Made by a program: the position numbers and the translations under genes. Below, in pieces: positions 1-7,581 of a stretch of 10,425 nucleotides of DNA. The DNA comes from JBBSUX01 sp038234045 (lineage in GTDB: Bacteria; Pseudomonadota; Gammaproteobacteria; Burkholderiales; Burkholderiaceae_C). The stretch's first letter is position 1, and the number at the start of each line of letters is the position of its first letter. A model generated the notes under the pieces. The model was not told where the DNA came from, searched no databases, and was given only the letters and a program-made list of their open reading frames with translations. The stretch covers positions 1 to 10,425 of the forward strand of contig JBBSUX010000115.1 of assembly GCA_038234045.1 (NCBI GenBank), given 5' to 3'.

Positions 1-671
1 GCAACAACCTGTGGTTTGCCAGCGCGACCATCCCGTTGTCGATCGGCCTGGCGCTCGTGATGGCGCTGTGGGGCAACGAACGCATCGCCGGCCGCGCCTT
101 TTTGCGCATGGCCTACTTCACACCCACCGTGCTGCCGATGATTGCGGTGGCCAATATCTGGCTCTTCTTCTACACACCGCAATATGGGTTGCTGGAACAG
201 ATCACCGGTGCACTCGGCCTTCCGTCGCACAACTGGCTCGGAAGCCCCTCTACAGCTCTCGGTGCGGTGACGGTGGTGGCGATCTGGAAGGAAGCCGGCT
301 TCTTCATGATCTTCTACCTGGCTGCTTTGCAGACACTGAACCCGAGCTTGAAGGAAGCTGCTGCCATCGAAGGCGCTTCGCGCTGGACCTTCTTTCGGCG
401 GGTGCAGTGGCCGCTGCTGATGCCGACCACGCTGTTCGTTTTGATCAACGCTTTCATCAACGCCTTCCGCATGGTGGACCATCTGTTCGTACTGACCCGT
501 GGTGGCCCGAACAACGCATCGACGCTGTTGCTGTACCACCTCTATGAGGTCGGTTTCAGTTTTTGGGACACGGGATATGCATCTGCGATTACCGTGGTGT
601 TGGTTTTGGTGCTGGCGGGTATCGCCCTGTTGCAGTTCTTCGTGCTCGATCGCAAGGTGCACTACCAATGA
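1..671 (+). CDS. ABC transporter permease, MalF/UgpA-like (5' end outside window)
   Basis: This is an inner-membrane permease subunit of a carbohydrate or glycerol-phosphate type ABC importer. The open frame already runs at position 3 and the start lies upstream, so only the C-terminal 222 or so residues are visible. Several hydrophobic segments flank the cytoplasmic EAA loop, with EAA at 354-362 and the conserved glycine at 372 in the context EAAAIEGASRW; this loop contacts the ATPase subunit. A RGGPNNAS segment after it is typical of UgpA/MalF-type permeases. The TGA stop (669-671) overlaps the ATG of the next permease, which implies translational coupling and a heterodimeric channel. The binding protein and ATPase are not in the window. 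The substrate cannot be read from the sequence; sugar and sn-glycerol-3-phosphate are both possible. Confidence 0.93.
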   Translation, partial: NNLWFASATIPLSIGLALVMALWGNERIAGRAFLRMAYFTPTVLPMIAVANIWLFFYTPQYGLLEQITGALGLPSHNWLGSPSTALGAVTVVAIWKEAGFFMIFYLAALQTLNPSLKEAAAIEGASRWTFFRRVQWPLLMPTTLFVLINAFINAFRMVDHLFVLTRGGPNNASTLLLYHLYEVGFSFWDTGYASAITVVLVLVLAGIALLQFFVLDRKVHYQ

Positions 672-1507
672 GCCGCAACGCTGCACCGCATCTGGTCACG
701 ATAGGCGAGCCAACCTGGCTCGACACCATCGCCGCATGGATGCTGGCGCTGCTCTGGATTTTGCCGCTGGTCTATGCAGTGTGGACCGCCTTCCACGGGC
801 CGCAATATGCGACCCGATTTGTGCTTGCTGCACCGCTTACGCTCGACAACTTCCGCCGCGCGTGGGTTGCCGCACCGTTTGCCCGGTATTTTCTCAATAC
901 CACTTTGCTGGTGGCAATGATCCTGGCCGTACAACTGGTGCTCTCCACGCTGGCGGCGTATGCCTTCGCACGCTACCGGTTCCCGGGTCGGAACGTGGCA
1001 TTCGGACTGGTGCTGATCCAGTTGATGATCATGCCGGACATCCTGGTGGTCGAAAATTACCGCACCATGGCAAGCCTTGGGCTTGTCGACACGCTCATGG
1101 CTATCGGCTTGCCGTACTTCGCATCGGCCTTCGCCATTTTCCTTCTCCGACAGACTTTTCTGGGAATCCCTCGCGAGCTCGACGAAGCAGCACGCGTAGA
1201 AGGCGCCAGCGCGTTACAAACCCTGTGGAAGGTTTACGTACCTTTGGCCAAGCCGGTCTATACCGCCTTCGCGCTTGTGTCGGTGAGTTTTCACTGGAAC
1301 AACTTTCTCTGGCCGCTGATCGTCACCAACAGCGTCAAGGCGCGCCCACTCACCGTCGGCCTTCAGGTGTTCTCGTCGACCGACCAGGGCGTTGACTGGT
1401 CCATCATCACCGCCGCTACGCTGATGACATCCGCGCCGCTGCTGATCGCATTCCTGCTGTTCCAGCGTCAGTTTGTGCAGAGCTTCATGCGCGCCGGAAT
1501 CAAGTAA
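668..1507 (+). CDS. ABC transporter permease, MalG/UgpE-like
   Basis: This 279-residue protein is the second permease of the importer and the partner of the upstream subunit. The ATG at 668 overlaps the preceding stop (ATGA), which fixes the start; an in-frame extension to 563 would overlap the neighbour heavily and is unlikely. Predicted membrane segments lie near residues 21-42, 76-100, 111-128, 145-162, 196-215 and 248-268. The EAA loop is clear (E173, A174, A175, G179, followed by the LWKVYVPLAKP segment), and the C-terminus MRAGIK is typical of MalG/UgpE permeases. Length fits the family. No ATPase gene follows, unlike E. coli ugpBAECQ, so the ATPase and binding protein are probably upstream. 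Family assignment is firm; substrate is unknown. Confidence 0.93.
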   Translation: MSRNAAPHLVTIGEPTWLDTIAAWMLALLWILPLVYAVWTAFHGPQYATRFVLAAPLTLDNFRRAWVAAPFARYFLNTTLLVAMILAVQLVLSTLAAYAFARYRFPGRNVAFGLVLIQLMIMPDILVVENYRTMASLGLVDTLMAIGLPYFASAFAIFLLRQTFLGIPRELDEAARVEGASALQTLWKVYVPLAKPVYTAFALVSVSFHWNNFLWPLIVTNSVKARPLTVGLQVFSSTDQGVDWSIITAATLMTSAPLLIAFLLFQRQFVQSFMRAGIK

Positions 1508-1592
1508 GCCAAGCCCAACGTCGTCGCACTTCGGGTCGTTTCGCCGCCATTTGCGAGGCCCAAAATCGCTTCCTGAACCTTGATGTAGATTG

Positions 1593-2489
1593 ATGAACCT
1601 TCTCACCTGGAACACGCAATGGTTCTGCGGACTTGACGGGAAAGTCGATGTTGACCGCGTGATTCGGCACGCGCAGGCGCTGATGGATTTCGATGTGCTG
1701 TGCCTCCAGGAAGTTGCGGTGGGCTATCGGGGTCTGCAGGGTGACGCGGGAGCCGACCAGCCCGCCCAGGTCGCGGCTTCGCTGGGGCCAGACTTCAAGG
1801 TGCTTTTCGGCGCAGCGGTCGATGGCTTTTCCGCGATATCCGGAGCGCCGCAACGCTTTGGCAACCTGATCGCCACTCGCCTGCCGGTCATGGCGGTGGA
1901 GCACCATCGGCTGCCCTGGCCCGCCGATGCAAGCGTGCGCAGCATGCCACGCCTTTGCACGGTGGTGACGGTGATGTCACCTCTGCTGGGTGCTGTGCGC
2001 ATCATGACTACGCACCTGGAGTTCTACTCGAAGGTGCAGCGACTGGCGCAGGCGAGCGCGCTCAGGGCGATCCACATCGAAGCCTGTACGCAGGCGGCGG
2101 CACCACCGGAGACTAGCGTGGACGGCTCCCCTTTTCAGAGCCGCGTCCACACGCCCCACGCCATCCTCTGCGGTGATTTCAACCTTGAGCGAAGTGATCC
2201 GGAATATGAGAGGATTCAAGCATCTTTTAACCCTCTAGCGCTTTCTTCACAAGCGCTATTAGCTATCAATTCTGAAGAAAACAGGCTGATGGATGTTTGG
2301 CCTATCCTGCATCCCGAAAGCCCACAACCGCCAACCTTTCGCCTCTTCGACAGGCGCTATGGACCAGAGCCGGTGTGTTGCGATTTCGTCTTTGCCAGCG
2401 ATGACCTTGCAAGCCGGGTGCAGGGCATGCAAATAGATGGCGCCACGCAAGCCTCGGATCATCAACCGGTGATGGTTCGGTTCAGCTAA
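1593..2489 (+). CDS. Endonuclease/exonuclease/phosphatase (EEP) family hydrolase
   Basis: This 298-residue protein has the metal-dependent EEP fold (DNase I / exonuclease III / sphingomyelinase / inositol-phosphatase superfamily). Signatures run in the expected order: TWNTQW with N7, LCLQE with metal-binding E40, TTHLEFYS with H141, GDFN with D195 and N197, and the terminal SDHQPV with D289 and catalytic H290. All key residues are present, so it should be an active phosphoester hydrolase. No signal peptide is apparent, suggesting a cytoplasmic enzyme. ATG 1593 is preferred over TTG 1590; neither has a good ribosome site. The gene lies 85 bp behind the two permeases on the same strand and could be in their operon. 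Residues about 211-225 are encoded by an AT-richer palindromic repeat element, listed separately. The substrate (nucleic acid, phospholipid or small phosphodiester) is unknown. Confidence 0.88.
   Translation: MNLLTWNTQWFCGLDGKVDVDRVIRHAQALMDFDVLCLQEVAVGYRGLQGDAGADQPAQVAASLGPDFKVLFGAAVDGFSAISGAPQRFGNLIATRLPVMAVEHHRLPWPADASVRSMPRLCTVVTVMSPLLGAVRIMTTHLEFYSKVQRLAQASALRAIHIEACTQAAAPPETSVDGSPFQSRVHTPHAILCGDFNLERSDPEYERIQASFNPLALSSQALLAINSEENRLMDVWPILHPESPQPPTFRLFDRRYGPEPVCCDFVFASDDLASRVQGMQIDGATQASDHQPVMVRFS
2224..2267 (-). repeat. Palindromic interspersed repeat, copy 1, inside the EEP gene
   Basis: The perfect 8-bp inverted repeat TAGCGCTT (2236-2243) and AAGCGCTA (2251-2258) flanks a 7-nt loop. 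On the minus strand the element reads with AGCTA, then GCGC, then GCGCTAGAGG. Without gaps it matches 8203-8246 at 26 of 44 positions with identical spacing of these blocks. It sits in a locally AT-richer patch of a GC-rich gene and is translated as NPLALSSQALLAINS. The resemblance to a repeat abundant in Comamonadaceae genomes is from memory. Confidence 0.7.
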
Positions 2490-2493
2490 AGCT

Positions 2494-2515
2494 TGTCGGC
2501 CGCCGGCGTTTTTTT
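2494..2515 (+). terminator. Candidate intrinsic terminator of the EEP transcript
   Basis: A short GC-rich hairpin (2494-2499 pairing with 2503-2508, two G-T pairs, 3-nt loop) is followed directly by seven T (2509-2515). It lies 5 nt after the EEP stop and its T tract overlaps the stop codon of the convergent chemoreceptor gene. The stem is short, so strength is uncertain. Confidence 0.5.
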
Positions 2516-4331
2516 AGAACGACTCCCAGTCGCTCTCGGCCCCGTCACCCGCAGCAACGGGAACTGTAGAGGTAGCTGTCGGTCGCACCGTCGCGGAGAT
2601 TGCCGACTTGGCAGGTGGTGCCGACCCAAGAGCGCGAGGCTTGCGCGGAGCAGCGGAAAACTGTTGTACCGATTGCGGCCTCGACTTTGCCTGCACAGGC
2701 ACCGACTTAACGGGTACGGGTACGTGTGCCTGCACGGACGTATGCACCATGCGAGGCGCTGCATGAGTTGGCACGGCGGTTGTTTCAGCCCCTAGCCGGA
2801 ACACTCCCACCGCCTGCGTAAGCTGCGCGGCCTGCGACTGCAAAGACTGCGTAGCAGCCGCTGACTCCTCCACCAGCGCGGCGTTCTGCTGCGTTGCCTG
2901 ATCCATCTGGCCAATCGCCTGATTGACCTGTTCGATACCGCCCGTTTGCTCCTGACTAGCCGCTGAGATTTCACCCACCAGATCGGACACCCGCTTCACG
3001 CCGGATACAACCTCGCGGATCGTTGCGCCCGCCTCGTCTACCAAGCGGTTGCCCGCGCCTACCTTTTGCACCGAGTCATCGATCAGGCCCTTGATTTCCT
3101 TGGCAGCAGCCGCGCTGCGCTGTGCCAGCGACCGCACTTCACTGGCTACCACGGCGAAGCCTCTTCCCTGCTCGCCAGCCCGGGCTGCTTCCACCGCGGC
3201 ATTCAGCGCCAGGATGTTGGTCTGAAACGCAATGCCGTCTATCACACCGATGATGTCGACCACTTTGCGCGAAGAGATGTCGATGGCCCCCATGGTGTCG
3301 ACAACCTGGCCCACCACCGCACCGCCTCGCTCGGCAAGCTCGGAGGTGGACACGGCAAGCTGGTTGGCCTGGCGTGCGTTGTCGGCGTTCTGGCGAACGG
3401 CAGACGTCAGCTGTTCCATGGATGCTGCCGTTTGTTGCAGCGCGCTTGCCTGCTCCTCGGTGCGGCTGGAGAGGTCGAGGTTGCCGCTGGCAATCTCTGC
3501 CGATGCCGTCGCGATGGAGTCAGAGCCCTGGCGCACTTCGCCCACGATGTCCGCAAGGCGCGCGCGCATCGCCTGCAATGCCCGCATCAATTGCGCCAAC
3601 TCGTTGCGACCTTCCGTCAAAAGATTCGACGGTGCGAGGTCCCCTTGGGAGACCTTCTCCGCGACGTCGACCGCTCGTGCCAGTGGCCGCGTAATACCGC
3701 GTGCCAGCAACCATGCAATCGCCCAGCCCAGTGCCAGCATCAATACGCCGAGGACGATAAGGACAGTGCGCGATTGCTGGTAACGCATTTGGATCTCTGC
3801 TGCCAGCGCATTGATGGCGCTGCGCTCCTGCTCCAACAGTTCCTGTTGCTTGGCGATGTACTGATCGTTCAAGGGTGAGAAGCGGGTCTTGAAAATCTCG
3901 GCAGCTTCTGGAACTTTTCCCTCTGCCTTGGCTTTGGTCAGGTCCGATCGCGCGGTGAGCCACTGCTGGCGGACAGTACCGATTTCATTGAATATCTTCC
4001 GCTCAAGATCGGTGTCGAGAAGCTCGCCGACGGCTTTCTGTTTTTTCGTTGACTCAATGCTCGACAACCGGTTGACTTCGCCGAAGAACGGCGCCAGATC
4101 GACATCCGTTGTACGTGCGATGGCAATTGCGCGCTGGGCAGAAGATCGCGTATTGGCAGCCCAATCGGAAATCAGTCGCTCCTTGGCCAATGGCTTGGCC
4201 ATCATCACCGCTGTGTCATCTGCGACCTGCGACAAGCGCCACCCACTGAACGCAAGCATGGCGATGGCCAATGCGAGCACGGAGGCGAATCCGAGCATTA
4301 AGCGGGCGCCAATCTTGAGGTTCTTGAACAT
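2514..4331 (-). CDS. Methyl-accepting chemotaxis protein with CheR/CheB tether
   Basis: This 605-residue transmembrane chemoreceptor signals to CheA/CheW. Architecture: short cytoplasmic N-terminus, TM1 about 11-30, periplasmic four-helix-bundle-type sensor domain about 31-187, TM2 about 188-211, HAMP about 212-264, and methylation/signalling coiled coil about 265-512. The conserved hairpin tip lies at 365-395 and includes GIAFQTNILALNAAVEAARA and GEQGRGFAVVA. An 85-residue Ala/Pro/Val-rich linker ends in DWESF (601-605), equivalent to the NWETF docking site for CheR and CheB in Tar/Tsr. The ligand cannot be predicted. No che or flagellar genes are adjacent, so it is an orphan receptor. The start ATG follows a sigma-28-like promoter by about 50 nt, but its ribosome site is weak. 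The gene converges on the EEP gene with a 24-nt gap. Confidence 0.96.
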   Translation of the reverse strand: MFKNLKIGARLMLGFASVLALAIAMLAFSGWRLSQVADDTAVMMAKPLAKERLISDWAANTRSSAQRAIAIARTTDVDLAPFFGEVNRLSSIESTKKQKAVGELLDTDLERKIFNEIGTVRQQWLTARSDLTKAKAEGKVPEAAEIFKTRFSPLNDQYIAKQQELLEQERSAINALAAEIQMRYQQSRTVLIVLGVLMLALGWAIAWLLARGITRPLARAVDVAEKVSQGDLAPSNLLTEGRNELAQLMRALQAMRARLADIVGEVRQGSDSIATASAEIASGNLDLSSRTEEQASALQQTAASMEQLTSAVRQNADNARQANQLAVSTSELAERGGAVVGQVVDTMGAIDISSRKVVDIIGVIDGIAFQTNILALNAAVEAARAGEQGRGFAVVASEVRSLAQRSAAAAKEIKGLIDDSVQKVGAGNRLVDEAGATIREVVSGVKRVSDLVGEISAASQEQTGGIEQVNQAIGQMDQATQQNAALVEESAAATQSLQSQAAQLTQAVGVFRLGAETTAVPTHAAPRMVHTSVQAHVPVPVKSVPVQAKSRPQSVQQFSAAPRKPRALGSAPPAKSAISATVRPTATSTVPVAAGDGAESDWESF

Positions 4332-4382
4332 GGTGGTTTGCGCCGTCTCGTTGCGAGAACTGCAGAGTTGCCGAAGTCTTTC

Positions 4383-4410
4383 TTATCGGCATGGCACCGG
4401 AAAATCTTGA
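4383..4410 (-). promoter_or_regulatory. Putative sigma-28 (FliA) promoter of the chemoreceptor gene
   Basis: On the minus strand the exact octamer GCCGATAA (complement of 4383-4390) matches the sigma-28 -10 consensus. TCAAG (complement of 4406-4410) resembles the TAAAG -35 element. Spacing is one base longer than the canonical TAAA-N15-GCCGATAA. The 5' UTR to the ATG at 4331 would be about 45 nt. A flagellar-regulon promoter fits a chemoreceptor gene. Confidence 0.6.
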
Positions 4411-4418
4411 GCGGGACG

Positions 4419-4455
4419 AAAAAAAACGCATCCGGCGCGAGTCCAGATGCGTTTT
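4419..4455 (-). terminator. Intrinsic terminator of the phaC-phaA operon
   Basis: A perfect 10-bp inverted repeat, AAAACGCATC (4423-4432) and GATGCGTTTT (4446-4455), encloses a 13-nt loop with a further GG/CC pair. Read on the minus strand the stem runs into eight consecutive T (complement of 4419-4426). It lies about 100 nt past the phaA stop and just before the chemoreceptor promoter, so it insulates the two transcription units. Confidence 0.85.
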
Positions 4456-4488
4456 GGTGGAACGGTATGAGACCGCTTACCGTTGATA

Positions 4489-4519
4489 TCAGCTCAGGGC
4501 GAAATGGGCCCTGGGCTGA
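4489..4519. other. Strong hairpin in the phaA 3' region
   Basis: A 12-bp stem (4489-4500 with 4508-4519, one G-T pair in the plus-strand sense) and a 7-nt loop lie between the phaA stop and the terminator. No T tract follows on the minus strand, so it is not itself a classic terminator. It may protect the 3' end of the phaCA mRNA or be an intergenic repeat; the role is unknown. Confidence 0.55.
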
Positions 4520-4555
4520 CGGCGCTGCGCTGCCGTACCTCGTTTAACCGATGTC

Positions 4556-5734
4556 TCAGCGCTCAATCGTCAGCGCCACACCCATGCCGCCGCCAATACA
4601 CAGCGACGCAATACCCTTCTTTGCATCGCGACGCTGCATCTCGTGCAGCAGCGTGACGAGGATGCGGCAGCCGGACGCACCAATCGGGTGGCCGATGGCG
4701 ATCGCGCCACCGTTCACATTCACCTTGGACGTGTCCCAGCCCATCTCGTTGTTGACAGCGCAGGCCTGTGCCGCAAAGGCTTCGTTGATTTCAAGCAGAT
4801 CGAGGTCGGCCGCTTTCCAGCCGGCCCGCTGCAGCGCCTTGGTCGAGGCCGGTACCGGGCCCATGCCCATGATGGTCGGGTCGAGACCTGCAGTCGCATA
4901 GCTCGCGATGCGGCCCAGCGGCCTCAGGCCAAGCGCCGCCGCCTTCTTCGCCGACATCACCATGACGGCGGCAGCACCGTCGTTGATGCCGGATGCGTTG
5001 CCAGCTGTCACGCCGCCGGCTTTGTCGAAAGCGGGGCGCAGACCGGCCAATGCTTCGGCATTGGTCTTGCGGTTGACGAACTCGTCAGCCGAAAAAATCA
5101 CCGGATCGCCTTTGCGCTGCGGAATGCTGACGGGGACGATCTCGTCCTTGAACCTGCCGGCGTCCTGCGCTGCCGCCGCCTTCTGCTGGCTGCCAAGCGC
5201 CAGCGCATCCTGCTGCTCGCGCGTGATGCCGTATTGCTTGGCCACGTTCTCTGCGGTGATGCCCATGTGGTACTGGTTGTACACATCCCAAAGGCCGTCG
5301 ACGATCATGGTGTCGATCATCTTCCAGTCACCCATGCGCTGGCCATCGCGCGAATGCGGCAGGATATGCGGCGATGCACTCATGTTCTCCTGCCCGCCGG
5401 CGATGACGATCTCGCTGTCGCCAGTGGCAACCGCCTGCGCCGCCAGCATCACGGCTTTCAGGCCGGAACCGCAGACCGCGTTTATCGTCAGGCCAGGAAC
5501 TTCGCGCGGCACGCCGCCCTTGATGAGTGCCTGACGAGCCGGGTTCTGGCCGGCGCCGGCTGCCAGCACCTGGCCCATGATTACTTCACCGATCTGATCG
5601 GCTGCGACGCCGCTGCGGGCGAGGATCTCCTTGATCACGGTGGCGCCTAACTCGGTGGCGGCAATGCTGGCGAGCGAGCCGCCGAATTTGCCGACAGCGG
5701 TGCGGGTTGCGGCGACGATGACGATGTCTTCCAT
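4556..5734 (-). CDS. phaA: Acetyl-CoA C-acetyltransferase (beta-ketothiolase) PhaA
   Basis: This enzyme condenses two acetyl-CoA to acetoacetyl-CoA, the first step of polyhydroxybutyrate synthesis, in the cytoplasm. The 392-residue length matches biosynthetic thiolases. Catalytic residues are visible: nucleophile C88 in NAVCGSG, H349 in GHPIGASG and C379 in CIGGGMGVAL. Blocks such as GQVLAAGAGQNPARQA, VDGLWDVYNQYHMGITAENV and NVNGGAIAIGHPIGASG closely resemble Cupriavidus necator PhaA as I recall it. The ATG at 5734 is chosen because AGGAG (complement of 5740-5744) sits 5 nt upstream; the frame stays open further, into phaC, but that extension lacks support. It starts 46 bp after the phaC stop on the same strand, so the two are almost certainly co-transcribed. 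A terminator follows. phaB, which usually supplies the next step, is absent here. A general acetyl-CoA acetyltransferase role (AtoB) is also possible, but context favours PHA. Confidence 0.95.
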   Translation of the reverse strand: MEDIVIVAATRTAVGKFGGSLASIAATELGATVIKEILARSGVAADQIGEVIMGQVLAAGAGQNPARQALIKGGVPREVPGLTINAVCGSGLKAVMLAAQAVATGDSEIVIAGGQENMSASPHILPHSRDGQRMGDWKMIDTMIVDGLWDVYNQYHMGITAENVAKQYGITREQQDALALGSQQKAAAAQDAGRFKDEIVPVSIPQRKGDPVIFSADEFVNRKTNAEALAGLRPAFDKAGGVTAGNASGINDGAAAVMVMSAKKAAALGLRPLGRIASYATAGLDPTIMGMGPVPASTKALQRAGWKAADLDLLEINEAFAAQACAVNNEMGWDTSKVNVNGGAIAIGHPIGASGCRILVTLLHEMQRRDAKKGIASLCIGGGMGVALTIER

Positions 5735-5780
5735 GGGATCTCCTGCTGCTAGTTGGGGTGAGTTTGAAAGGTTGGTTAGT

Positions 5781-7514
5781 TCAGGCTTTGGCCTTAACGT
5801 AACGGCCGGGCGCTGGTTCGACTGCGGTATGTCCGTGTCCGCCATAAGTCTTTGGCGGGGCAACCATCTTGCCGGCGTGGGTTGCCAGCCAGCCGGTCCA
5901 GTCGCCCCACCAGCTGCCGGGCCGCTCTTCGGCACCAGCCATCCAGTCTGCATGAGTGGCAGGAAGCTTGCCGTCGTCGCGTATCCAGTGGCTACGCTTT
6001 TTCTTGGCGGGCGGATTGATGACGCCTGCAATGTGGCCCGAGGCGCCCATCACGAACCGCACCGGGCCTTTGAGCAGCTGTGTCGTTCCATAAGCACCGC
6101 CGCCTTGCGTACCGACCGGCACGATGTGGTCCTCGCGCGAGCCATAGACATAGGCCGGCATCTTCAAACCGCGCAGATCCAAAGGCAAGCCGCAGACGCG
6201 TGCAGCGCCCGGTGTTGCGAGCCGATTTTCCAGATAGGTATTGCGCAGGTACCAGGTATAGAACGGGCCCGGCAGGTTGGTGGCGTCGCTGTTCCAGTAC
6301 AGCAGGTCGAACGCCGGGGGCGTCTCGCCCTTCAGGTAGTTGCCGACCACATAGTTCCACACCAGATCGTTCGGTCGCAGAAAGCTGAAGGTCGATGCCA
6401 GCTCCTGACCCTTGAGCAAGCCGCCGGTGGCCAACTGCATCTCCTTGAGCCGCACGAAGTTCTCGTCGATGAAAAGATCGAGCACGCCTGTGTTGCTGAA
6501 ATCGAGAAATGTCGTGAGGAAGGTGACCGAGGCCGCGGGTTCCTCGCCGCGCGCTGCCAGCACCGCCAGAGCAGTGCCGAGCATCGTCCCGCCAACGCAA
6601 AAACCCAGCGTATTGACCTTCTCGCTCCCGCTGATCTCCTGCACGGTGTGAATGGCCTGGATCACGGCCTGCTCGATGTAGTCGTCCCATGTGGCGCTGC
6701 CCATGGATTCGTCCGGATTGCGCCAGCTGATAACGAAAGTGCGGTGCCCGGCTGCGACCGTATGGCGGATCAGCGAGTTCTCGGGCTGCAGATCAAGAAT
6801 GTAGAACTTGTTGATGCAGGGCGGGACGAACATCATCGGCCGCGCGTGTACTTTGGCCGTCAGCGGCTTGTATTCCAGCAGCTGGAAAAAATCGTTTTCG
6901 AAGACGACAGCGCCCTCGGTCGTGGCTACGTTGCGGCCCACTTCAAAAACCTGTTCATCGGTCTGGCTCACATGGCCACGGCGCAGATCCTGGACCAGGT
7001 TTTGCAGTCCTTGGGCAATGCTCTGGCCTTGCGTATCGATGGCCAGCCTTTGCGCATCGGGATTCAGCGCAATGAAGTTGCTGGGAGCGGATGCCGCCGC
7101 CCATTGCTCGACCGCGAAGCGGATGCGCGCCCTGGTCTTGTCGTCGGCCTGTACAGAGTCGGCCAGTTCAGTGAGGAGCTGGCTGTTGAGCAGATGGGAG
7201 CGAGCCGCGAAACCAGCTGCGGCGTTTTGCGTCCACGCGAGCCCCGCGAATCGCTTGTCGGCCAGGGGCTGACCAGCATCGGCGGGTGCGAAGAGCGCCT
7301 GCATGCCGGCGACATACTCTTGCTGGAGCGCTGCAAGGCGCGCGGGATCGATCCTGGGCATCGGAGGCGGCGCTGAAGATGCGCCCGCTTTCCCGGCGGC
7401 CATAGTTGGGGCCGGCGCTGAAGACAGCGCGCCCGACCACATCCGCTGCCACTGCGCTGCCAGCTCTTGGGCGAAATCTGTGCCCGCGTTGTTAGCTGCT
7501 GGTTCAGAATTCAT
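5781..7514 (-). CDS. phaC: Class I poly(R)-hydroxyalkanoic acid synthase PhaC
   Basis: PhaC polymerises (R)-3-hydroxyacyl-CoA, mainly hydroxybutyryl-CoA, into storage polyester at the granule surface. The 577 residues fit class I synthases. The variable N-terminal region includes an Ala/Pro-rich stretch at about 28-54. The conserved alpha/beta-hydrolase core begins near residue 200. The lipase-like box GFCVGG carries the nucleophile C306; D462 in SREDHIVP and H494 in ASGHIAGV complete the triad. The Trp-rich C-terminus (GSWWGDWTGWL) is also characteristic. ATG 7514 is chosen because AAGGAG (complement of 7521-7526) lies 6 nt upstream; a more upstream in-frame start (7574) would add 20 residues without that support. 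phaA follows after 46 bp. A divergent membrane-protein gene begins 67 bp away, so the phaC promoter must lie in that gap or inside the neighbour; I could not identify it. Confidence 0.97.
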   Translation of the reverse strand: MNSEPAANNAGTDFAQELAAQWQRMWSGALSSAPAPTMAAGKAGASSAPPPMPRIDPARLAALQQEYVAGMQALFAPADAGQPLADKRFAGLAWTQNAAAGFAARSHLLNSQLLTELADSVQADDKTRARIRFAVEQWAAASAPSNFIALNPDAQRLAIDTQGQSIAQGLQNLVQDLRRGHVSQTDEQVFEVGRNVATTEGAVVFENDFFQLLEYKPLTAKVHARPMMFVPPCINKFYILDLQPENSLIRHTVAAGHRTFVISWRNPDESMGSATWDDYIEQAVIQAIHTVQEISGSEKVNTLGFCVGGTMLGTALAVLAARGEEPAASVTFLTTFLDFSNTGVLDLFIDENFVRLKEMQLATGGLLKGQELASTFSFLRPNDLVWNYVVGNYLKGETPPAFDLLYWNSDATNLPGPFYTWYLRNTYLENRLATPGAARVCGLPLDLRGLKMPAYVYGSREDHIVPVGTQGGGAYGTTQLLKGPVRFVMGASGHIAGVINPPAKKKRSHWIRDDGKLPATHADWMAGAEERPGSWWGDWTGWLATHAGKMVAPPKTYGGHGHTAVEPAPGRYVKAKA

Positions 7515-7581
7515 CTTCGTCTCCTTCTTGCGGCCAATTTCTGGCTGTTTTCTGCTTGTCCAGATCTCTGACACTCATTCT

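Noticed and set aside
3066..4410. Plus-strand frames opposite the chemoreceptor
   Set aside because: They are antisense shadows of the chemoreceptor and have no domain of their own.
5735..6031. In-frame N-terminal extension of the thiolase
   Set aside because: It overlaps the end of phaC, looks like shadow sequence, and ATG 5734 has a well-placed AGGAG and gives the usual thiolase N-terminus.
5631..7376. A 581-codon plus-strand open frame
   Set aside because: It is antisense to phaC and phaA, whose families and catalytic residues are unmistakable. Long antisense frames are expected in GC-rich genes, and its translation shows no recognisable domain.
4556..7514. phaCA as an unusual or novel PHA locus because phaB is missing
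   Set aside because: Separation of phaB from phaCA is common in betaproteobacteria, so absence here is not remarkable.
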